From: Methylocystis sp. | Lineage (GTDB): Bacteria; Pseudomonadota; Alphaproteobacteria; Rhizobiales; Beijerinckiaceae | Reading direction: 5' to 3' | Assembly: GCA_020252485.1 (NCBI GenBank) | Contig: JADCCX010000002.1 | Coordinates: forward strand, 1 to 64,000 | DNA: 64,000 bases | In this document: piece after piece, positions 17,965-25,726 of the stretch | Layout of the letters: each line of letters begins with the position of its first letter | Numbering within the stretch: position 1 is the stretch's first letter | Translations under genes and position numbers: made by a program | Notes under the pieces: model-generated | Database searches by the model: none | Seen by the model: the letters and a program-made list of their open reading frames with translations, nothing else | Told to the model about the DNA's origin: nothing

Positions 17965-19988
17965 GCCGCCTCCGCTGTTGGTTCGCTGTCACGATGTCCC
18001 TGGCCGATGGCGAGAAGCTGGGCGACATCAAGGATCAGCGCGACGGACCCGTCGCCGATGATGGTTGCGCCCGAGAACATCACGGCGTCGGAATGCAGCT
18101 TGGTCAGCGTCTTGATGACGGTCTGGTGGCTGCCGATGATCTGGTCGACCACAAGGCCGATCCGCGTCTCGCCCAGCGTAACAATGATGATTTTCTGGAA
18201 CGGCTCGCCTTCGCCGCTCACTCCGAAATGCTGGCGCAGACGCACGAAGGGCACGAGGTCGCCGCGCACGTCGAGGAAGTTCCGGCCTTTGGCGCGGGCT
18301 TCGATCGCCGGTGTCAGCTCGATGCATTCCTCGATCGCCGAAAGGGGGATGATGTAGCGGCTCTCGCCAACCCTCACCAGAAGCCCTTCGATAATGGCGA
18401 GGGTGAGCGGCAGCCGAAGCGTCATGGATGATCCGCGGCCGGCGGCCGTGGCAACGTCGATCGTGCCCCGCATGGCGTCGATCGTGCGTTTGACAACATC
18501 CATCCCGACGCCGCGGCCCGAGAGGGCGGAGACGGTCTTGGCCGTCGAGAAGCCGGCGTGGAACAGAAACTGGTGGATCTCCTGTTCGCTCAGCTGCGCG
18601 CCCGGAGCGACAAGCCCCGACTCTTCCGCCTTGGCGCGGATACGGGCCGTATCGAGCCCGGCCCCGTCGTCCTGCACTGCAACGACCACCTGAGCGCCCA
18701 CATAGCGTGCAGAGAGTTCAATCCGGCCGGTGGCCGGCTTGCCGGTCAGCGCCCTCTTGTCCGCAGCCTCGATGCCGTGATCGATCGCGTTGCGGATGAG
18801 GTGAACCAGCGGATCGGCCAGCCGCTCGATCATCGTCTTGTCGAGCTCGGTATCCTCGCCCACGGTGACGAACTCGACAGGCTTGCCGAGATCGCGCGAC
18901 AGGTCATGCACCAGCCGGCGGAACCGGCCGAAAAGGGAACCCATGGGCACCATGCGCACGCCCATCGTCGAGTCGCGCAGCCCCGAGGCGAGGCGTTCGA
19001 CCTCTTCGGCGATGTCTTTGATCGCGAGGTCCGAACCGGCGGTTGCGAGCTGGCTGAGCCGGGCCTGGGCAATGACAAGTTCGCCGACGCGGTCCATCAG
19101 TTCGTCGAGACGCTCCGCCTGGACCCTGATGGTCTGGCCCTTACCTTCCATGCGGCGGCCGGGTTCGGGCTTTTCCTCGGACTCGCGCTCAGCCGCCGCC
19201 GCTTGATCGGTTTCAGGCGCGTTGATGGCGGCGGACTCGGCAGGCGCGGCGGCGTTTATCAGCGCAGCATCGCTGAACGGCGTAATTGTCAGCTCCATCT
19301 CGTCACGCACGAACATGAAGACGTCTTCGATGGCGCTGGCGGGACAGCTGCTCTCCAGCGTGACGTTCCATGACATCAGGCAATCGAGCGGCGCGAGTCC
19401 CGCGAGCGCCGGGACGGCATCCGTGTCCGCCGTGACGAGGCATGGGCCGAGTTCACGCAGATCATCGACGAGAGCGAGCGGGTTGGTCCCATTCCGCAGG
19501 ACGTGCAGAGCGAACACGAGACCGATCCGCCAGCCCGAAGCGGCCGATGCGGCGGCCGGCATTGAGGGCTCGGACGCTGCGCAAGCCTGCGAGGCAGCGG
19601 GTGCGCCCTGCCGGCCCTCGGCCAGGAGAGCCTGCAGGGCGGCAACGATGCGCTGCCCGGGCGCCGCACTGGTGCTGATGGGGTCTTCGATCAGCTCCCG
19701 GATGTGATCTTTCGCCTCCAGCGAAAGTGTGACGATCTCCGGACCGGCCGCGATCTGACCCTTGCGGATCAGATCGAACGCCGTTTCGAAATCGTGGGTG
19801 AACGACGCGACACGGTCAAAACCGAACATGGCCCCGGAGCCCTTGATCGTGTGCAGGGCCCGGAATGCTTCATCGACAAGGTCTGCGTCGCCAGGCCGTT
19901 GGCCGAGGTCGAGCAGCGCCGCCTCCAGCTTTTCAAGGAGCTCCTCGGCCTCCTGGCGGAAGGTTTCGGCGGGATCAAGGCCAATCAT
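17961..19988 (-). CDS. cheA: CheA sensor histidine kinase (operon 2)
   Basis: Chemotaxis histidine kinase, 675 aa. P1 domain with phospho-site H46 (RALHTIKGSGAMFG); a middle region about 145-255 that probably corresponds to P2; dimerisation helices about 280-340; ATP-binding domain with HLIRNAIDHG, DDGAGLD and GRGVGMDVV; a C-terminal CheW-like domain ending in a short acidic tail. All catalytic motifs are intact. The start overlaps the cheY stop by four bases (ATGA) and the stop overlaps cheW. Confidence 0.96.
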   Translation of the reverse strand: MIGLDPAETFRQEAEELLEKLEAALLDLGQRPGDADLVDEAFRALHTIKGSGAMFGFDRVASFTHDFETAFDLIRKGQIAAGPEIVTLSLEAKDHIRELIEDPISTSAAPGQRIVAALQALLAEGRQGAPAASQACAASEPSMPAAASAASGWRIGLVFALHVLRNGTNPLALVDDLRELGPCLVTADTDAVPALAGLAPLDCLMSWNVTLESSCPASAIEDVFMFVRDEMELTITPFSDAALINAAAPAESAAINAPETDQAAAAERESEEKPEPGRRMEGKGQTIRVQAERLDELMDRVGELVIAQARLSQLATAGSDLAIKDIAEEVERLASGLRDSTMGVRMVPMGSLFGRFRRLVHDLSRDLGKPVEFVTVGEDTELDKTMIERLADPLVHLIRNAIDHGIEAADKRALTGKPATGRIELSARYVGAQVVVAVQDDGAGLDTARIRAKAEESGLVAPGAQLSEQEIHQFLFHAGFSTAKTVSALSGRGVGMDVVKRTIDAMRGTIDVATAAGRGSSMTLRLPLTLAIIEGLLVRVGESRYIIPLSAIEECIELTPAIEARAKGRNFLDVRGDLVPFVRLRQHFGVSGEGEPFQKIIIVTLGETRIGLVVDQIIGSHQTVIKTLTKLHSDAVMFSGATIIGDGSVALILDVAQLLAIGQGHRDSEPTAEAA

Positions 19989-20350
19989 GTCCGCACCAGC
20001 TTCGCGACGACAGCATGCAGCTGTTCCGCTTTGAACGGCTTGGTGATCCAGCCGGTGGCGCCGGCCGCCTTGGCTTCAAGCTTGACCGCATCGTCGGATT
20101 CCGTCGTGAGGAATACGATTGGCGTGCCCATCAGGGCGGGCATCTGCCGCAGTCCCCGGATCATGGCGATGCCGTTCATCACCGGCATGTTGAGGTCCGT
20201 CAGGACAAGATCGAACCGCGCGCCTTTTGCCTTTTCAAGGCCCTCGGCGCCGTTCCCCGCCTCCGTCACATCGTGACCGGCGGAAGACAGCACCAGCTTG
20301 ACCATTTGCCGAACGCTCGGCGAGTCGTCGACGGTGAGGATGGCGGCCAT
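19985..20350 (-). CDS. cheY: CheY-type response regulator (operon 2)
   Basis: Single receiver domain, 121 aa. D8, D9, phospho-site D52 (LVLTDLNMPVMNG), switch T82/T83 and the conserved lysine in WITKPF are present. Two adjacent ATG codons exist (20353 and 20350); the second gives about seven bases between GGAG and the start and is preferred. The frame extends further upstream, but that part overlaps the STAS gene and is not protein-like. It overlaps cheA by four bases and probably receives phosphate from that kinase. Confidence 0.92.
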   Translation of the reverse strand: MAAILTVDDSPSVRQMVKLVLSSAGHDVTEAGNGAEGLEKAKGARFDLVLTDLNMPVMNGIAMIRGLRQMPALMGTPIVFLTTESDDAVKLEAKAAGATGWITKPFKAEQLHAVVAKLVRT

Positions 20351-20390
20351 CATTTCACTCCTGTGAGATCGGCTGGTGCTGCGCGACAGT

Positions 20391-20657
20391 TCAAAGCGTG
20401 ACCCCGGCGCGGTCCAAAGCTTGCTGAAGTGCGTCACTGCGATGGGAGAAGACCACGGACCCGCCCGCATGAATGGCGCTGTTCCTGATGGCCACGAGAA
20501 GCTGTATCCCGGCCGCATCAATTCTGGCGATTGCCGAGCAATCAACGCTCACGGCATTGCTATTGAATTGAAGGCAATTCAGTGCAGCATGTTGCTCCAC
20601 GATATTGCCAATGCAAATGCCTGACCCAAGGCATTTTTCAATTTCATTACTTAACAT
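20391..20657 (-). CDS. Small STAS-domain protein
   Basis: A short single STAS domain with the signature VDCSAIARIDAAGIQLLVAI followed by GGSVVFSHRSDALQQALDRAG. STAS proteins of this size act as anti-anti-sigma-like or lipid-transport partners; as first gene of a che operon it probably acts on CheA/CheY signalling (inference). I chose the ATG at 20657 (88 aa); a GTG at 20675 lies almost at the predicted transcription start and has no ribosome site. The first third of the gene is more AT-rich than its neighbours and uses codons such as AAT, GAA and TTA, unlike the rest of the operon. Confidence 0.7.
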   Translation of the reverse strand: MLSNEIEKCLGSGICIGNIVEQHAALNCLQFNSNAVSVDCSAIARIDAAGIQLLVAIRNSAIHAGGSVVFSHRSDALQQALDRAGVTL

Positions 20658-20684
20658 TCTAGCGCCTAGTTCCACCAGAGTTAG

Positions 20685-20712
20685 AAGATATTGCTGCTGA
20701 TAGTCGCCGCAA
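20685..20712 (-). promoter_or_regulatory. Candidate sigma-70 type promoter of che operon 2
   Basis: On the minus strand TTGCGG and TATCTT are separated by 16 bases, ending about 28 bases before the STAS start codon at 20657. This is the only reasonable -35/-10 pair I found just upstream of the operon. The assignment is by eye and tentative. Confidence 0.35.
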
Positions 20713-21285
20713 CAAGTAAATGATCTGAGCTCGAACGAACTTTAAGCGACAGTGACGCGCAGAATTCTGCCGATGAATCATCTCGTTAACTGTACCGGAG
20801 CCGACGGGCGCCGAATTAGGAACACCAGCCTATTTTCCGTCCGCAATTGAAGGCGAGGCTGCCAGAAGCCGCCGTTCGGCGCGGCGACGGCCTTGCGGCG
20901 AACGGCCACTTTTGGATTCGCCCTGTCTGGGTGTTTCAAAATGGCAGGACGCCAAGGGAAACTCTGAATTTTCCGAGCTTGCCCGCAGCCGGATATTCCA
21001 TTGCCGTCCTTCGTCGGCGCGACGGCATCCAAACTTTCCTAACCATTTGGTTCTGGCGTCAAGCCCGGGTTTTGCAGGGAAAATGACAGGTTTGCGGTGT
21101 CCGCAGATCTGTTCCTGCTGCGATGCACCAATATTCAGGACCGGCTGATGCAAAAGCGGCTAATCTCGCGATGGAGGCGCTCGCGATGGGCGTATGAGGA
21201 GGGAAACGGCGCTGAATGAACATCCGATTTTTGCCGAATTGAATGGCGGGCAGCGTCAGATAAAAATCGGCTTGCCGCTGGCGGA
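20713..21285. other. Long intergenic stretch without a recognisable gene
   Basis: About 570 bp between the che operon 2 promoter and the first recognisable transposase remnant. Short open frames occur on both strands, but none shows a ribosome site or a family I recognise. The right part (from about 21060) may be decayed insertion-sequence DNA, because the transposase homology starting near 21286 lacks its upstream half. Confidence 0.4.
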
Positions 21286-21615
21286 GCGGACAGAGACGAT
21301 CGTCACCGATCACCTTGCTTCGTATGGTGCGGCTCTGAAGCAACATGGCGCCGTCGGCAAGCGGAACATCGGACGCTGGTTGAACAACCGCGCTGAGAAT
21401 TCCCGCCAGCCCTTTCGACGAAGGGAGCGGGCGATGCTGCGCTTCAGGCGGATGGGCAGCTTGCAGAAGTTCGCCGCAGGCCATCGCCAGGTCCTCAACC
21501 ACTTCAGCCAGGAGCACACACGCATCAGCCGCCGGAATTTCGCTCCGCGGACCTTCGGTTCAAGGATCGGCGCACCGCTGCGCTGACCGCATGGCGTCAA
21601 CTCTGCGCGGCCTGA
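21286..21615 (+). pseudogene. IS6-family transposase remnant, copy 1
   Basis: Only the C-terminal part of a DDE transposase of the IS6 type remains. ETIVTDHLASYGAAL contains the second catalytic Asp, and NNRAENSRQPFRRRERAMLRF contains the catalytic Glu followed by the family's RRRER motif. The N-terminal helix-turn-helix and the first catalytic Asp are missing. Near the end the frame shifts: one frame stops early (RRNFAPRTFG...), while the expected family ending AAL(T)AWRQLCAA is in another frame, stopping at 21615. The gene is not functional. Confidence 0.85.
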
Positions 21616-21669
21616 ACAAGGTTGGGTTGGGGCGATTTCTGAGACTATTTTGCTTTGTGTGACAGCACC
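21286..21669 (+). mobile_element. IS6-family element remnant, copy 1
   Basis: Broken insertion sequence whose right end, GGTGCTGTCACACAAAGC on the minus strand, finishes at about 21669. Bases 21429-21665 match 25264-25500 without gaps, with about 14 differences counted by eye. It is oriented the same way as copy 2, on the far side of the tct operon. Confidence 0.8.
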
Positions 21670-23141
21670 TTCGGCTTCATCTGGACCGCAAGCATCCAGA
21701 TCCAGATGACGATCGTCATCACGCCCAGCGTCGCGGCGATCGGCCTTGAGAAAAAGCCTATAAGCGAGCCGTCGGCCTTGATCATCGAGGTCATGAAGTT
21801 ACTTTCCAGCATTTCGCCGAGTACGAGGCCGAGGATCACCGGCGCGACGGGAAAGCCATTCTCCTCCATCAGCCAGCCGAGCAGGCCGCCAACCAGCATG
21901 ATCACCACCGCATTGACGCTGTTGGTGATGGCGAACGAGCCGACGATGCACATGAGCAGGATCAGCGGGACGAGGATGTTGCGCGGCACTGACAGGATAT
22001 GACGCGACGCCTTTATGGCTGCCCAGCCAAGCGGGAGCATCAGGAGGTTGGCGATGATGAAGATGATGAACACCGCATACATGATGTGCGCGTTCTCGAT
22101 AAACATGCTCGGGCCGGGGTTCATGTTCTTCATGTGGAGGACGCCGATCACGATCGCCGTGATGGAATCGCCCGGGATGCCGAAGACCAGTGCCGGAATC
22201 CACGCGCCCGCCAGAGCGGAATTGTTGGCCGAGGTCGAGTCGACGATGCCCTCGATGTGGCCGGTGCCGAACTTCTCCGGCTCCTTCGAGAACTTCTTCG
22301 ACACCGCATAGCTGATCCAGGCCGCGATGTCCGCGCCCGCGCCGGGCAGAGCGCCGATCACCGTACCGATCACCGAGCCGCGCCAGAAGTTGAACTGGTA
22401 CTTCTTCCAGACCGCGCCGACACCCTTGAACAGGTTGCCGACCTTCTGGGCGATGATGGTGGCCCGGCCATCCAGAGTGGTCGAGGAGCGGATCAGTTCC
22501 GACACGGCGAACATGCCGATCATCATCGGAATGAACGAGATGCCTTCGAGCAAAACCACCGTCCCGAAGGTGAAACGCGGATATCCGGCTGCCGGATCGA
22601 TCCCGATGCAGCCGATCAGCAATCCGATGAACAAGGCCACAAAACCCTTCAATGGGTCTTCGGTGGCAATGAAGACGGCGCACGTCAATCCGAGGCAGGC
22701 CAGCCAGAAATACTCGAAGGACGAAAAGCTGATGGCAAACTCCGCCAGAAGCGGGGCCGAGACAATCAGCACAGCCACGCCGACCAGCCCTCCCAGCACC
22801 GAGAACACCAGATTGACACCGAGATTGAGGTCAAGCCGGCCCTTCTTGGCCATCGCGAAACTCTCGTCCGTGTAGGCGGCGGAGGCTGGCGTGCCGGGCA
22901 TTCGCAGCATGGCGGCAGGAATATCCCCCGCGAAGATCGCCATCGCCGTGGCCGTGACGATGGCCGCCAAAGCCTGCGCCGGCGGCATGAAAAAGGTGAC
23001 GGGCACGAGGAGCGCCGTCGCCATGGTCGCGGTGAGGCCCGGCAACGCACCGACCACGATGCCGAAGCAGGCCGACAGCAGGATCGTTAGCATCATGTTC
23101 CAGTCGAAAACCAGCACCAGTGCTTGCTGAAAGGCCGCCAT
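21645..23141 (-). CDS. tctA: Tripartite tricarboxylate transporter, large membrane subunit TctA
   Basis: The 498-aa product is the 11-12 helix membrane subunit of a tripartite tricarboxylate transporter, a secondary importer for citrate-like or other carboxylates fed by the TctC binding protein. Family features include GALPGLTATMATALLVPVTF near residue 33, long hydrophobic helices throughout, and the internal GALPGAGADIAAWISY repeat of that motif. It begins one base after tctB. The last codons (encoding LSHKAK and the stop) lie inside the end of the copy 1 insertion sequence, so the natural C-terminus may have been replaced on insertion. Confidence 0.95.
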   Translation of the reverse strand: MAAFQQALVLVFDWNMMLTILLSACFGIVVGALPGLTATMATALLVPVTFFMPPAQALAAIVTATAMAIFAGDIPAAMLRMPGTPASAAYTDESFAMAKKGRLDLNLGVNLVFSVLGGLVGVAVLIVSAPLLAEFAISFSSFEYFWLACLGLTCAVFIATEDPLKGFVALFIGLLIGCIGIDPAAGYPRFTFGTVVLLEGISFIPMMIGMFAVSELIRSSTTLDGRATIIAQKVGNLFKGVGAVWKKYQFNFWRGSVIGTVIGALPGAGADIAAWISYAVSKKFSKEPEKFGTGHIEGIVDSTSANNSALAGAWIPALVFGIPGDSITAIVIGVLHMKNMNPGPSMFIENAHIMYAVFIIFIIANLLMLPLGWAAIKASRHILSVPRNILVPLILLMCIVGSFAITNSVNAVVIMLVGGLLGWLMEENGFPVAPVILGLVLGEMLESNFMTSMIKADGSLIGFFSRPIAATLGVMTIVIWIWMLAVQMKPKVLSHKAK

Positions 23142-23142
23142 C

Positions 23143-23652
23143 TCAGCGCGCTCCCCTGATCAGGTTCATCAACATGTTGGCCGGCCCGTTGGGCAGGAAG
23201 CCGAGCGGCAGGGGCACGCGGAACATCCAGCCGAAGAACCAGTCGACTGCCAACACCGCGACGATCGCAATGATCACCGCGTTCAGCGGCTTGACGTTGA
23301 ACCATAGCAGCAAGGCCAGCATCAAAATGAAGGCCGTGACCACAAAGCCGAGCGTGCCCGAGAAGGCGATGTAGAAGACAATCGCGCCGATGATCATCAT
23401 GACGCTCATCCATCCACGCGCAGGACGGTAGGCATCATCGATGAACCCGAGCGGTTGTCCGGCTGCCAACTGCTTGCGCCCGCGCAACATCAACAACATG
23501 CCGCACAGCACGATGGCCCCGCCCAGCAGACGCGGGAAAAGCGAAGGTCCGTATTTCTGGCCGGGAAAGGGAGGAAACGTGGTCGTATAGGCCATCATTG
23601 CCACAGCAAGAATGATCAGCAGCGTTCCGCTGATGAGGTCATTGACGCGCAT
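23143..23652 (-). CDS. tctB: Tripartite tricarboxylate transporter, small membrane subunit TctB
   Basis: Four-helix small subunit, 169 aa, of the tripartite tricarboxylate transporter. Hydrophobic stretches at about 8-25, 40-56, 80-97 and 105-140 fit the family, as does the YGPSLFPRLLGG motif after the first helix. It lies directly before tctA on the minus strand, the usual order. Substrate not predictable. Confidence 0.92.
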   Translation of the reverse strand: MRVNDLISGTLLIILAVAMMAYTTTFPPFPGQKYGPSLFPRLLGGAIVLCGMLLMLRGRKQLAAGQPLGFIDDAYRPARGWMSVMMIIGAIVFYIAFSGTLGFVVTAFILMLALLLWFNVKPLNAVIIAIVAVLAVDWFFGWMFRVPLPLGFLPNGPANMLMNLIRGAR

Positions 23653-23695
23653 GTGCTCCCCCGAGCGTCTTGGAATTCCAGGGCCTCAGCGCCCC

Positions 23696-23778
23696 GTCGT
23701 CATGGCCGGGCTTGACCCGACCATCCACGTTCTACGCCCCAAAGGCGGATCTCCTCGCGACAAGCGCGAGGATGACGC
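23696..23778. repeat. Dispersed intergenic palindromic element
   Basis: Between tctB and tctC lies a GTCATGGCCGGGCTTGACCC...TCGCGAC...GCGAGGATGACG arrangement. This is a type of intergenic palindrome that occurs in many copies in Hyphomicrobiales genomes. It contains a small hairpin (TCCTCGCGACAAGCGCGAGGA) and could affect stability of the mRNA for the binding protein. Confidence 0.6.
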
Positions 23779-23809
23779 GGTTTGCGAGGCCTGCGAAAGC
23801 CATTTCGGC

Positions 23810-24811
23810 TCACGTCTTGGCGAGCCCGGCTGCCTTCATCGCAGAGCCCATTGCCTGGTCACCCGCAGCCATAAAGGCCGCAAAGCCGGCGGGATCAGCC
23901 CAGCGCACCCCGAAGCCGCGATTGGCCATGAAGTCCTGATACTCCTTGGAGTCGTAGGCCTTCTTGAGCGCGGCAACCAGGCGGGTCTGGATCTCGGCCG
24001 GCAAGCCATTGGGTGCGCCGATACCGCGCCATGCACCGACCGAATAACTGATGCCGAGCGTCTCGTTCAGCGTTGGAACGTTCGCGAACAGCGGGTTGCG
24101 CTGTGCCGACATGATCGCGAGGCTCTTGGCCCGGCCTGCATCGATCATGGTGCGGGCTTCCGGGACCGAGCAGGTGACCATGTCAATCCCGCCAGCGGCC
24201 AGATCCTGCATGGCAGGGCCCGCGCCGTTCGAAGGCACCCAGGCCACGTGATCCGGCTTGAGGTTCATCGCCTGCAACCAGCCGATCAGCGCCAAATGCC
24301 AGATGCCACCCTGCCCGGTACCGGAGGCCTTGAACCTGCCAGCCGGCGCAGCCTTGATCGCGTCAGCCAGGGCCTTCACGTCGGCATAGGGCGACGAGGC
24401 GTTGACGGTGACGCCCGGGGGGTCCTCGTTCATCAGCGCCAGCGGGGTGTAGCTGGTCGGCCTCAACTCGGTCAGGCCCTGATGGTGCATCATGGTGATT
24501 TCAACGGTCACCATGCCAATGGTGTAACCGTCAGGCGCAGCTGTCGCGATGGCTGAGTGCCCAACCACGCCAGAGCCGCCGGTGCGGTTGATGACGTTGA
24601 ACGGCTGGCCGAATTCCTTCTCCAGAATGGCTGCGACCACGCGCGCAGTGGCATCGGTGCCGCCGCCAGCGCCCCATGGCACAACGAAGGTGACAGGCCG
24701 GTTCGGCCAATTGGACTGCGCTTTGCCTATGCCAGGCATGGCAAGAGCCGCGCCCGCACCGGCGGCAAGAATGGATCTGCGTGTAAGATTGCCCGACGTT
24801 TTGTCGCTCAC
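23810..24811 (-). CDS. tctC: Tripartite tricarboxylate transporter substrate-binding protein TctC
   Basis: Periplasmic binding protein of the TTT family (Bug family), 333 aa from the chosen GTG at 24811, which has GGGAG upstream; longer frames to 25102 run into the insertion sequence. The N-terminus has a Tat-like signal (LTRRSILAAGAGAALAMPG), then the typical WPNRPVTFVVPWGAGGGTDATARVVA start and NRTGGSGVVGH loop. Other family motifs are PDGYTIGM and GLPAEIQTRL. It is the first gene of tctCBA. Members of this family bind very varied carboxylates, so the substrate cannot be named. Confidence 0.93.
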   Translation of the reverse strand: MSDKTSGNLTRRSILAAGAGAALAMPGIGKAQSNWPNRPVTFVVPWGAGGGTDATARVVAAILEKEFGQPFNVINRTGGSGVVGHSAIATAAPDGYTIGMVTVEITMMHHQGLTELRPTSYTPLALMNEDPPGVTVNASSPYADVKALADAIKAAPAGRFKASGTGQGGIWHLALIGWLQAMNLKPDHVAWVPSNGAGPAMQDLAAGGIDMVTCSVPEARTMIDAGRAKSLAIMSAQRNPLFANVPTLNETLGISYSVGAWRGIGAPNGLPAEIQTRLVAALKKAYDSKEYQDFMANRGFGVRWADPAGFAAFMAAGDQAMGSAMKAAGLAKT

Positions 24812-24994
24812 TGACGTTGCTCCCTGAGGTTTGTTTGCGCTGTCTGCTCGCAGCGTTGGAGTGAGCCGACATTCTCCAGATGAACGCCGGACCAAGGCCA
24901 TAATTTGCCGTGGCTTTGTACTTTTGACAAGCGGATGCCGACGCGGCCAGCCTACGGCCTTGTCCAGGCGCTCGCTTGGGTTGGTGAGCGGGAA

Positions 24995-25504
24995 GGCAGT
25001 GTCAGAGGAAAACTGGTTTGCTGATTGAAACGATGGCCCTACCCTTCCTGCCATGACCCGACCCGCCATCTTCCGCTGCTTCAAGACGTCGCCCGAGATC
25101 ATCCGCCTGGCAGTGATGTTGGACGTCCGTTATCCACTCTCATTGCGCAACGTCGGGGACCTGCCGCACGAGCGCGGCATCGACATCACGCATGAGACAG
25201 TTCGGTTCTGGTGGAACCGTTTCGGAACAGTTTTCGCAGCCGGGATCCGACCGAACCGCGTCCGGGCGATGCTGCGCTTCCGGCGGATGCAAAGTTTGCA
25301 GAAGTTCGCCGCAGTCCATGGCAAGGTCCTCAACCAGTTCAACCAGGAGCACACACGCATCAGCCGCCGGAATTTCGCTCCGCGGACCTTCGGTTCAAGG
25401 ATCGACGCACCGCTGCGCTGACCGCATGGCGTCAACTCTGCGCGGCCTGAACAAGGCTGGGTTGGGGCGATTTCTGAGACTATTTTGGTTTGTTTGACAG
25501 TACC
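24995..25504 (+). mobile_element. IS6-family element, internally deleted, copy 2
   Basis: An element of about 510 bp with candidate terminal inverted repeats: GGCAGTGTCAGAGGAAA at the left and, on the minus strand, GGTACTGTCAAACAAAC at the right. Intact members are about 800 bp, so about 300 bp are missing. Its 3' part is nearly identical to copy 1. Confidence 0.75.
25053..25450 (+). pseudogene. IS6-family transposase with internal deletion, copy 2
   Basis: The N-terminal zinc/HTH region is recognisable (FKTSPEIIRLAVMLDVRYPL, then GIDITHETVRFWWNRFG) but is joined at about 25255 directly to the C-terminal end (RAMLRFRRMQSLQKFAAVHG). The DDE catalytic core is therefore absent. The last part is frameshifted in the same place as copy 1; the expected ending WRQLCAA is in another frame, stopping at 25450. 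Non-functional. Confidence 0.85.
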
Positions 25505-25726
25505 CGCCGCTGGTCGAAACGACGACGCCGCCGCTCGAGCGACGAAGCCATTGTCAGAATAAATCGGCCCGGTAAGATGGACAAGGCTCGGAGGTTCGGT
25601 CTTGAGGCGATCTGTATGGACTTTTCCTTTACGCTACAGCAGTTTGCATCCAACTCAAGGTGAATTGGGCGGCGAAGCCTGGAGCACGAAGTCTCCTCTG
25701 ATAACGTACGAAACGGAGATAGCCGC

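Larger units (their letters stand above)
21286..25504. mobile_element. Probable composite-transposon remnant carrying tctABC
   Basis: Two directly repeated IS6-family remnants enclose only the tct transporter operon. IS6-family elements are known for building such structures with directly repeated copies. The left copy has lost its 5' half and the right copy its catalytic core, so the unit cannot move now. No target-site duplication could be verified because the left boundary is lost. Confidence 0.55.

Noticed and set aside
24812-25102. N-terminal extension of tctC giving a 430-aa protein
   Set aside because: The extension runs into the insertion sequence and precedes a normal signal peptide; the GTG at 24811 has a ribosome site.
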